The notes beneath the pieces are model-generated. The model saw nothing but the letters and a program-made list of their open reading frames with translations. It did not search any database and was not told where the DNA came from. 58,719 bases of DNA from Stentor coeruleus (taxonomy: Eukaryota; Ciliophora; Heterotrichea; Heterotrichida; Stentoridae), in the NCBI GenBank assembly GCA_001970955.1, contig MPUH01000385.1, forward strand, positions 1-58,719, read 5' to 3'. Numbering within the stretch: position 1 is the first letter of the stretch; each line of letters starts with the position of its first letter. This document shows positions 19,860-28,174 of the stretch, piece by piece. A program made the position numbers and the translations under genes.

Positions 19860-20624
19860 TTAAATCTCAAGCCCTTCCCCTTCATCAATCTTGATCTTTT
19901 TCCTCATCGCAGTCGCTTCATTATTAATCTTCCTCGCTTTCACAACAAAGTTCTCAACAATCAAAGGTTTAACATAATCCACATCTTTAGTCGCAACAAC
20001 CAAGAAAAAGCAGCCATTTCTAAAATGTGACGTCACTTCTTTCACAGCAATTTTCCTAAAAAACAAAGTGCTGTTACCTTGAGCTTCAATAGTACCTTTC
20101 ATTATTTTATCCCCAGACGTGTTGATTTTCATAAGTTTCGGTGGACTTTCCATAGTAAAAAGCATAACTTTAAAATTTAAATTTTCAGGTAAGACTGCTT
20201 TATTTCCTTTAGTATCAACAATCTGTAATAACAATGAAAAAGCTCGTTCTTTATAAGCAGGATTAGGCATTTCGCTTATAACTTGTAATGAAAAACTATG
20301 CTGAATTTCTTCCCCACATATGATTTTATGTAATTGACTTGATGTAGTAACTTCTTCTCCTTGTGATGATGTAGGGTTTATTGTTTGACATGTAGATTCT
20401 GCTATTGTCGTGATTTTTTCTAATGCGAATTTTGTTTGTTCGGCGATTGCTTTGATCATTTCGTTTTGCTGGGTAATGATTCTGAATAAAGTCCCATAGA
20501 ATGTTATATCGGCTGTGGCTGTAAAAGGAACAGGGATTGGCTTTATGATTTCTGGGGATGAGATAACTTGAGAACATTTGCAGCTTCCATCAGAAGTTTG
20601 GCATTTGATGTTAAAGTTGCACAT
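19860..20624 (-). CDS. Unknown protein with predicted beta-sandwich domain
   Basis: 254 residues. The N-terminus is Cys-rich (MCNFNIKCQTSDGSCKCS), followed by a short helical stretch (about 45-80). Residues about 110-230 alternate hydrophobic strands (FSLLLQIVDTKGN, LNFKVMLFT, NGCFFLVVATK), suggesting an Ig-like or Rel/p53-like beta sandwich. The C-terminus is basic then acidic (RKKIKIDEGEG). A DNA-binding or scaffold role is possible; I do not recognise the family. Confidence 0.6.
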   Translation of the reverse strand: MCNFNIKCQTSDGSCKCSQVISSPEIIKPIPVPFTATADITFYGTLFRIITQQNEMIKAIAEQTKFALEKITTIAESTCQTINPTSSQGEEVTTSSQLHKIICGEEIQHSFSLQVISEMPNPAYKERAFSLLLQIVDTKGNKAVLPENLNFKVMLFTMESPPKLMKINTSGDKIMKGTIEAQGNSTLFFRKIAVKEVTSHFRNGCFFLVVATKDVDYVKPLIVENFVVKARKINNEATAMRKKIKIDEGEGLEI

Positions 20625-22071
20625 ATATATTTTATTAAAATGTGGCTGGAAATGATTGGATTTTGATAAGGATACTAATATATATATTTTTGATATTAAA
20701 TAGTTAGGTTAAATGATGAAGATCTCGTTGTTACTAAAAGCGTTTTTTGGTAAAAATTAGGAGAAATACTATGAGGAATAAGGTAAAAGCCTTTTAAAAG
20801 GTTTGAATTTTGGTAAATGTAGGTTGTGGTTCAATAGCATAGGATTTTCGCTGTGAAATTCTATGGAACGAAGAAAAGGTGTAATCTTTGGGATATGGAG
20901 TCTAGGCGAAATATAACCTGATGACCATTTGAGGGAAGTTTGAAATAAGAGAAGGGTATGGGATTTCTCTGGTAAATTAGTCTGTATGATTTTTGGGTGA
21001 AAACGATGTGCTGTGATAACTCATAAGTCTTTTTGTGTGTAATTTTTAGATAAAATCAATTTTGTTATGTCAGAAATACTCATAATATAATTGTCTTGCT
21101 TGACTTTCAAGCAAAAAAAAATAGTGAACCATTGTATTGTCTTATTTTATATGAGACGCTTATTTGATATACTTTTTATGCATACGCCATTTAGATGATC
21201 AAACTAATAGTTTATAAAAAATGTTTTCTTTGTATAGTGTTTTCTTATCCATTTTGTTTAAAAATTATAACTATAATTATAGGTTATTGTATATTCTAAT
21301 ACATTTTTTATGATTATCATTGCAGTGCTTTGAAGGTTATGAGTTTTTTTTTATTTCGATTAAATTTTCGGGTTTTTTTAAAGATTTTGATGAGAGGTAG
21401 TTATAGTATTTATAGTAAGTATGTAAAGATTTAGGTATTTACATGAGATTTTATACAAGATTTAAGTTTGCTATAGGAAAATTGTAAACTATGATTTCAG
21501 ATGTTTTGAAATAGTTTTTTATATAAATTTTAGGCTTTAGGGATGCTCTTTATATAGAAAAATATCCAGGACAGGGAAAAAATTATTATGTGCTAGAAAA
21601 CAAAAAAATCAAAGGAAAATATGCATATTTTGCTATAAAGATTACTTTTTCCAAGCATAACTATTCAGCAAATAAAATGCAAAAACATAAAAATGCATAC
21701 ATTCCATTAACTAAAATGTTTATAATCATCATATATTTTATCCTAATAAACCCTTTACTAACCCAAACAGCCTTCATAAAATTTTCAGCTTCTAAAAGTA
21801 AGATTTTACCTTATTTTCAAGATCCAAAAATTCTAAACCAACTCGAAAACAAGCTTTAAAAAATCCAATCAAAATATTTCAAAAACAATCATACAAAAAC
21901 CCATTCTTATAACATCAAAATCCATCCTAAAACATAATTAAATTTCCCAAAATATAAAATTATTATAAACCAAAACAACTAAACACAGTAAATTTATCAA
22001 TTCAAAAAATCATAAATATATACTCTTACCAATACATATTTTACTTTTATAATATTTATATAATCAATACA
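20625..22071. other. 1.4-kb divergent intergenic region
   Basis: Left 950 bases are G/T-rich and unusually GC-rich for this window (20760-21050), with frames that are open only if stops are ignored. The right part is A/C-rich. The 89-codon frame at 21590-21859 lacks an ATG at its start and any recognisable feature. An RNA gene or decayed gene near 20760-21050 cannot be excluded. Confidence 0.35.
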
Positions 22072-22655
22072 ATGGCTAGAATATTACTCGTCGGAGAATC
22101 AGGTGTTGGCAAAACATCTCTCTTATTTAAATTCGCCAACAACAAGTTCTCTGAAGAAATATCACAAACTCATTAAAAAATGGTCTAGGTAAAGAAAACA
22201 TATCTGTAAATATAAACGACATCAAAATAAATCTTTCAATCTGGGACATCGCTGGGACTGAACAATACAAATCTATGACTTCTCTTTTTTTTAAAGATAG
22301 TCAAGGAGCTTTATTAATCTACGACAAGACAAAATCCAGTACTTTTAACTCTTTATATTTTTGGCTTAATGAACTTCATTTATACATAGGAATAGATAAA
22401 CCTATTGTTATCATTGCTAATAAAATCGATAAAACTGAAGAATTCCAAGTCACAACAGATCAAGGGCTAAACTATGCAAATTCTAACAATTGTTCATTTT
22501 TTGAAGCCTCAGCGAAAACAGGTGAAGGTATTCATGAAGCTTTTAACTTTCTAGCTTCTCAATTAATAAATCATACCAAGACAAACTCTTTACAAAATGA
22601 TATTGTGTATCTCAATTCAAATACTCATCCTAAAAAAAAGAAATGTTCATGTTAG
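22072..22655 (+). CDS. Rab-like small GTPase, interrupted by a -1 frameshift
   Basis: The first 34 codons contain the P-loop VGESGVGKTS and then hit TAA at 22174. One base back, the frame continues as LKNGLGKENIS, then IWDIAGTEQY (G3), ANKIDK (G4), EASAKTG (G5) and a C-terminal KKKKCSC that suits double prenylation. No GT-AG intron of suitable length explains the shift. A lost base in the assembly, a pseudogene or a programmed -1 shift are the options. Every other GTPase motif is present, which favours a sequencing slip at CATTAAAAAA. It is the first of three Rab-like genes within 3.5 kb. Confidence 0.75.
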
Positions 22656-22711
22656 TTTATATAAAAATAAGTAAGATTTTATATATTTTTAAGAATATAT
22701 ATTTATAGATC

Positions 22712-23305
22712 ATGGCTGAGGATTTTACATATAAAATTTTGATATTAGGAGAACGAAATGTTGGGAAGACTTCATTGCTTTTACGATTTTGCCGTGATAC
22801 ATTCAATCAAAATATCATGCAATCATCAGGTTTATCTTTTTTGCCTAAAGAAATTATTATTGATAATGAGAAAGTTGTCCTAGCTTTATGGGATACTGCA
22901 GCTACAGAGGCATATAGATCAATAAACAAAGCTTATTATAGAAGTGCTCTTGGTGTAATAATGGTTTATGATCAGACTGATATTAAAACTTTTAATGCAA
23001 TCCCATCTTGGATCACTGAAGCTCAAGAAGTTATTGGAATTGACAAACCAATTGTTATATTTGGTAATAAAAGTGATTTGACTGAAAAGGTCGAAGTTTC
23101 TGCAGAGATGGCCGAAGAGTTTTCTTCAAAAAATCAGTATATGTTTTTTAAAGTATCAGCAAAAACAGGGTACAATGTGTCTTTAGGATTTATAGAGTTG
23201 GCTAAAATTATTCATAAGAGTAAATCCCGAGAGATGAACCATAGATCATCTATAGCATTATTCCAAACTAATATTATAAGTCATGAAGAAAAATGCAAAT
23301 GCTAG
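22712..23305 (+). CDS. Divergent Rab-like small GTPase
   Basis: 197 residues. P-loop GERNVGKTS, G4 GNKSDL, G5 KVSAKTG and a C-terminal EKCKC ready for geranylgeranylation. The G3 motif, normally WDTAGQE, reads WDTAATE, so the conserved glycine that contacts the gamma phosphate is Ala. Rab-family membrane-trafficking switch is inferred from overall order. It starts 56 bases after the preceding Rab-like gene on the same strand and ends 20 bases from the convergent VHS-GAT gene. Confidence 0.85.
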   Translation: MAEDFTYKILILGERNVGKTSLLLRFCRDTFNQNIMQSSGLSFLPKEIIIDNEKVVLALWDTAATEAYRSINKAYYRSALGVIMVYDQTDIKTFNAIPSWITEAQEVIGIDKPIVIFGNKSDLTEKVEVSAEMAEEFSSKNQYMFFKVSAKTGYNVSLGFIELAKIIHKSKSREMNHRSSIALFQTNIISHEEKCKC

Positions 23306-23325
23306 AAGTAAATAATTAAACTAGG

Positions 23326-24675
23326 CTAAAACTTGAAATCAAACAAATCGTCAAAGTCTTTTTTCTTCTCTTCAACTGGGTATTGGACGAGATTGCTTTT
23401 GATTGTTGTAGGCTTCATTGGCATTGATGGGTTAGGTACAATTGTAGGATATTTTGGGTAACTGGGTGTTGGGTTGTATGATGAAGATGATAAATCTAAG
23501 CCTTGAAAAGCTTGAACTGGAGGGGTGAAAGACCCTAGACTAGGGTTATTATAATTACCTTGAGGTATATTAGAATAACTAGGTACAGGATTAGGATATA
23601 TTTGAGGTCCTTGATTGATGAAATTAGTATTTGGGAATACAGGGTTAGGATTTGAATAAACAGGGTTCTGATTAAACATAGAATCAAATGGATCTACTTG
23701 TTTAGATATAGGATTAGTCACAAACATATCCAATTTAGGCACTTCAGGTATCTGCATACTAGGTGTCGCGAAAGGAAAAGGGCTCACGTTGTTCGCCGAA
23801 GAAACTTGACCAACAGGATCAAAAATCAAATCATGTAAATTATTCAAAACTGGATCTTGGACCTTAGGCTTTTCTGGAACCGAGTCAAAAAACAAATCAA
23901 CATGTACTGGTTTAACAATTTTCCCAGATTTCAAATCCCCATATTTCCTTAATACATTCTGAAGATCATCTTTAATCCCTAAACAATATTCCATAACATT
24001 CATATCTTCAAGTCTTTCTAATAATTTTAAAAGCTTAGACTCCATTGCTTTTAACGTGTTTATCAATTCAACTAAAGTTTCATTATCAGCCCTTTCTCCA
24101 GCTGTGATCATATCATTTGTTAAAGATATATTATCTCGAACTACTTGTAAATCCGCTTTTAATTTATCTGCCTTTGCCTGGGGCAAAGGTTTATTTTGAG
24201 AAGGTTTTTCAGATGTAAATGCTTGAGGACGGGTATCAGCTACCCTGTCTATTTCTGCACCAAGTTTAAGCTGTGTGTAAATATCTGTGAATCCAGGAAG
24301 GATATCTTTAGCATCAATAAACTTTCTATACCAATTAGTTAGCATATCTTTAAGTTTTTGTTTAACTTGGCTATCAACATCACGGCTTCTATATACTTGT
24401 GCTAATGAAGATAAAAAATCTTTACTAGCAACTTGTGTATAAAAAGGAAGAGAAGTATTTGCCACTAAATATTCTAAAAGCTCTAAAGTTAATATCTGAA
24501 TTTTTGGGTTTCTAGAAATGACACGTTTTTTAAAGTATTGGATTGCTTCTTTTGGCATATCTGGTCTAGAGTTCACTAAGTCTCTTACTTCTGAATTGTA
24601 GTTTGGGTCTGGTCTTAATAAAGTTTCATGAGTAGCATTTTCTATGGCAACTTGAATCACAGAAGATTTACTCAT
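23326..24675 (-). CDS. VHS-GAT adaptor, TOM1-like (alternative ESCRT-0)
   Basis: 449 residues. An N-terminal VHS domain (about 5-140; motif ALELLEYLV-type helices, here QILTLELLEYLV), then a GAT three-helix domain (about 175-250), then a long Pro/Asn/Tyr-rich tail ending in FDDLFDFKF, which contains clathrin- or adaptor-binding-like acidic Phe/Leu motifs. TOM1-type proteins bind ubiquitinated cargo at endosomes and stand in for ESCRT-0 in many protists. It sits amid three Rab-like genes. Confidence 0.88.
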   Translation of the reverse strand: MSKSSVIQVAIENATHETLLRPDPNYNSEVRDLVNSRPDMPKEAIQYFKKRVISRNPKIQILTLELLEYLVANTSLPFYTQVASKDFLSSLAQVYRSRDVDSQVKQKLKDMLTNWYRKFIDAKDILPGFTDIYTQLKLGAEIDRVADTRPQAFTSEKPSQNKPLPQAKADKLKADLQVVRDNISLTNDMITAGERADNETLVELINTLKAMESKLLKLLERLEDMNVMEYCLGIKDDLQNVLRKYGDLKSGKIVKPVHVDLFFDSVPEKPKVQDPVLNNLHDLIFDPVGQVSSANNVSPFPFATPSMQIPEVPKLDMFVTNPISKQVDPFDSMFNQNPVYSNPNPVFPNTNFINQGPQIYPNPVPSYSNIPQGNYNNPSLGSFTPPVQAFQGLDLSSSSYNPTPSYPKYPTIVPNPSMPMKPTTIKSNLVQYPVEEKKKDFDDLFDFKF

Positions 24676-24936
24676 TTTATATTTTAAGGTTTGGATTTAA
24701 AAAATTGGGTTTTTATAGAGAGTTTAAGAATTTTTTGTGTAAGGATTGAAGTTTATTGTTGTGTTTAAGTTTTGTAAGGTGAGATTTGATAGAGAATAAA
24801 AAAATGGGAAAAAGTCATCATTTTCCCATATATAAAAAATGTTTTTAAGGAAAATATTTTTATGCTGTGTGCTTTATAGTGATTTATATAATAATTTATT
24901 TAAATTCTTAAGTTATAAGCTGTAAATAATCTGTTG

Positions 24937-25542
24937 TTATTTGCAGCACTTTGATTTTTTATCGTTCTTTTTAGTTGAGATTAAACTGATTCTATTAAAA
25001 TCCACAATACTACAGATTTTCCTTTCTTTAATATCTTTAACAATATAATAAAAGGTTTCAGTAACATTGATGTTATCTTTAGTGCTTGTCTCAAAAAACT
25101 GAATCCCGAGCTCATCTGCTAACATTTGACCTTGTTCAGCACTTATTATTTTTTCAGGTAAATCATACTTGTTACCAATTAAAACTTTAGAAACATTAAA
25201 GATTGCATATTTCTCAATCTCTTGATTCCATTTTCTTATATTATCAAATGATCTTTCGTCAGTGCAATCATAAACCAAAATAATCCCTAGTGCCCCTTTA
25301 TAATAACACGGAGCAATCATACTAAATCGTTCTGCAGGAGCTGTATCCCATATTTGAAGGTTGATACTTTTCCCATCAATGTCAATTGTTTTTCGCTTAA
25401 AATCTACACCTATACTTCTCATAGGTAATTCTGTAAAGCAATTATCAGAAAACCTGAGCAAGAAGGATGTTTTACCAACTCCATAGTCTCCGATTAAAAG
25501 TAATCTGACTGGACTCTCATATTTTAAATCTGATTTGGCCAT
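24937..25542 (-). CDS. Rab-like small GTPase with altered G3 motif
   Basis: 201 residues. P-loop GDYGVGKTS, effector region IGVDFKRKTI as in Rab1/Rab8-type proteins, G4 GNKYDL, G5 ETSTKDN and a C-terminal SKCCK. The G3 motif reads WDTAPAERF instead of WDTAGQERF, replacing both the switch-II glycine and the catalytic glutamine position. Loss of Gln usually slows GTP hydrolysis; here it would be expected to change switching. It is transcribed away from the VHS-GAT gene's start by 261 bases. Confidence 0.88.
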   Translation of the reverse strand: MAKSDLKYESPVRLLLIGDYGVGKTSFLLRFSDNCFTELPMRSIGVDFKRKTIDIDGKSINLQIWDTAPAERFSMIAPCYYKGALGIILVYDCTDERSFDNIRKWNQEIEKYAIFNVSKVLIGNKYDLPEKIISAEQGQMLADELGIQFFETSTKDNINVTETFYYIVKDIKERKICSIVDFNRISLISTKKNDKKSKCCK

Positions 25543-26039
25543 TTATTTAGTAAAATTGGAATGTGTGAATTGTAGCAGAAAATATAGACTTAAATGGAAG
25601 AAATATTTATAGACAGTTTGTGAGAAAATAAATTCTACCATTATTTACTATCATATTTATAATAAAGTGATTGAAGTTGTAGAAATAAATTGAAGATTAA
25701 TATTGGAATATTTTTAATTTCATCATAAGAGAAATAAATCTAAAAGGTTAGTAATTTTTTCTTATAAAAAAATTGTGTTGATAAAGGAAACTATAATGAA
25801 AAAAAGGGTAACTAATAAAGGAAATCATGTGTATAAATATTTATGTACTTACAACAAATATAATAAACAATTATCTAAACAACTAATTTATCCACATTTT
25901 TTCCTCATAACCTTAAAACCTATCTAAAACTTTATTAAAAAAATCTTTTAAATCATAAAAACCCCTGATAATTTCCTCATCCCAAATCACACTTTCCTCT
26001 TCCTGCACAAAAATAACCCTTATTATTAATACTAACTTT
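25543..26039. other. Intergenic, no gene seen
   Basis: Upstream flank of the Rab-like gene (G/A/T-rich) running into the A/C-rich 3' flank of the next minus gene. Nothing recognisable. Confidence 0.5.
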
Positions 26040-27683
26040 TTAATTAGCAATATCTAAAAGGTTGTTATTGCATATCGCACATATAGGATCTTTCTTATCT
26101 TTGCAGCATCTTAAAAATTGCATAGTCTGACACGAGTCACAAACCATGCAGTTATCAGGACATACAAAGTCCCCAAAATACTTAATCTGCATTTTATCAC
26201 AACCTTCACATAAGCAATAATAACCCATTGATATCGGCAACTTACATCCCATAACGCATTTTTCTTTAGTAAAACTGATATTCCAGCATTTTTTACACAA
26301 AACATCGTGATCCTTACATTTCAAGGATATAAAATTCTTATAACTCATAATACAAAGACATCCTTGACATTGGGTTTTATAATCATCTAAATTAGTTGTT
26401 ATACTTTCACAACATTTTTCAAGCTTTTTACTACTCACACATATAAAACAATATTGTTTATTACATTCTTTACACATAAGCAAATTGGTATTATCTCGAC
26501 AAAAAGCACATTTTTGCATATCAACAACATAAGGGATTTCGATTTTTTTTTCAACCCCATCATTACATTTAGCACAAACTTTATATTTTATATAACAAGG
26601 TAAATGACATAAATGTAAACAGTCTGGGAGGATAAGATTTACCCCTTGTTCACTACAGAAAACACATTTTTCAGTAGATAAATTCATTTTTTCTTGAAGG
26701 ATAATTGTTGGAGGTGGGGGAATTATTGGTGATATATTAGATATTGGTGGAGGTGATGAAATAAATGAAGAGTTTCCAGTAATTATAGGAGGAGGTGGGG
26801 CAAATTGTGAACTTCCAAAATTTATATTTGGAGGAGGTTGAAATGGCATATTTTGAGAAGCTATAATTGGAGGTGATGAAATATTAGAAGTATTTATTTG
26901 AGGATGGACAATGTTAGAAGTATTTATTTGAGGAGGGACAATGTTAGAAGTATTTATTTGAGGAGGGGGAAAAGTTGTACTTGATATAGGTTGAATTGTG
27001 CTGAATTGTGGTGTAGAAGTATTTATTATAGGTGGTGGTGCAATATTAGATGTATTTATTTGAGGAGGTGGGGATAAAGTTGTACTTGAAATAGGTTGAA
27101 TTGTGCCGAATTTAGATATAGAGGAGTTTGTCATTATAGGTGGAGGATTAGAGATCTGATTTGATGGGTTTGTATATATAGGAGGAGGCTTGGGATATTG
27201 AAAACCTATATTGTTTGCACTACCTATCTGTGGAGGTGGATTATAAGTATTTATGGGTGGAGGTGAATTATAAGTATTTATCTGTGGAGGTGGATTATAA
27301 GTATTTATTGGTGGAGGTGGATTATAAGTATTTATTGGTGGAGGTGGATTATAAGTACTTATTTGTGGAGGTGGATTATAATTGTTCATTGATGGAGGAG
27401 GATTATAAGTATTTATCGATGGAGGTGGATTATAATTACTTATCGATGGAGGTTGATTATAACCACTTATTGGTGGAGGTTGATTATAATTACTTATCGA
27501 TGGAGGTTGATTATAACCACTTATTGGTGGAGGATTTGGATTTCTGTAATTTGAAGAGGTAGTAATGTTTGGAGGATTCTGTTGAGAAATCCCTTGGTAG
27601 TAGTTTGAATATTGAGATGGATTTTCATACCCTTGATAACTTGGAGGAGGGTATTGATTTCTGCCTTGATTAGGATCTCCCAT
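26040..27683 (-). CDS. Pro/Asn-rich repeat protein with Cys-rich zinc-binding C-terminus
   Basis: 547 residues. The first 330 are low complexity, dominated by 8-residue repeats such as INTYNPPP and later INTSNIVPP-type units. The last 215 residues hold more than 35 cysteines in CX2C pairs, beginning with a RING-like CVFCSEQG...CLHLCHLPCY...CAKC, then further pairs (CAFCRDN, CKECNKQYCFIC). A ubiquitin-ligase-like or scaffold role is inferred only from the RING resemblance. The repeat region overlaps a spurious plus-strand frame of Val/Tyr repeats, which I reject. Confidence 0.75.
   Translation of the reverse strand: MGDPNQGRNQYPPPSYQGYENPSQYSNYYQGISQQNPPNITTSSNYRNPNPPPISGYNQPPSISNYNQPPPISGYNQPPSISNYNPPPSINTYNPPPSMNNYNPPPQISTYNPPPPINTYNPPPPINTYNPPPQINTYNSPPPINTYNPPPQIGSANNIGFQYPKPPPIYTNPSNQISNPPPIMTNSSISKFGTIQPISSTTLSPPPQINTSNIAPPPIINTSTPQFSTIQPISSTTFPPPQINTSNIVPPQINTSNIVHPQINTSNISSPPIIASQNMPFQPPPNINFGSSQFAPPPPIITGNSSFISSPPPISNISPIIPPPPTIILQEKMNLSTEKCVFCSEQGVNLILPDCLHLCHLPCYIKYKVCAKCNDGVEKKIEIPYVVDMQKCAFCRDNTNLLMCKECNKQYCFICVSSKKLEKCCESITTNLDDYKTQCQGCLCIMSYKNFISLKCKDHDVLCKKCWNISFTKEKCVMGCKLPISMGYYCLCEGCDKMQIKYFGDFVCPDNCMVCDSCQTMQFLRCCKDKKDPICAICNNNLLDIAN
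27231..27535 (-). repeat. About 24-bp tandem repeats coding INTYNPPP units
   Basis: Roughly a dozen imperfect 24-bp units encode I-N/S-T/N/G-Y-N-P/Q-P-P. A second, shorter repeat family lies at about 26885-27075. Copy number is likely to vary between strains. Confidence 0.85.
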
Positions 27684-28174
27684 TTAGAATTATAGACATT
27701 TTTTTGATTAAAGGATGCATATTTGTAAGAGTCTTGATGATAAGACAATTCTTGTTTGTCTTTAGAAGAGATGAAGTGAGCTTAAAGGATTGCTTGGAAG
27801 ATTTATAGAAAATATTGGAATAAATTGGAATTATTATAAGTAAAAGGTATTTTTGGGAAAAATAATTAACCCAATACAATCTTTTGAGTATGAAAACAGA
27901 TAATCTGCTAATATTATTTTTACGATGAAGCCATTATAATCAGGTATCATTTTATTCATAAAAGCTTGACCACTTAAAAGAAATAAAATAATTATCATAT
28001 CTTCATAAATCCTAAAATATAAAACTAAACTTTCTTTCAGAAGCATCACATCTTTTCCTCCTTAGTTTTTATTCAAATAATCCCATTCTAAACAGTTTAA
28101 AATCTAATAAAAGCCAGTTTATAATCTAAAACCAAATATCCCCCAAGCATATTTTCAATCTTATTTTCTAATAA
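27684..28174. other. Divergent promoter region
   Basis: G/T-leaning to about 27860, A/C-leaning after that. Short minus-strand frames at 27670-28049 have no supporting features. Confidence 0.45.

Noticed and set aside
20760..21050. Readable protein if TGA is Trp and TAA is Gln
   Set aside because: The stop frequency in that frame is about what chance gives, and a G/T-rich strand produces such frames; no family match came to mind.
21590..21859. 89-codon plus-strand frame
   Set aside because: No ATG at its start, no domain, AT-rich intergenic composition and no sign of a homologous protein.
27215..27562. Plus-strand frame of repeated Val/Glu/Asp/Tyr units
   Set aside because: It is the antisense shadow of the INTYNPPP repeats of the minus-strand gene; its openness follows from the repeat.
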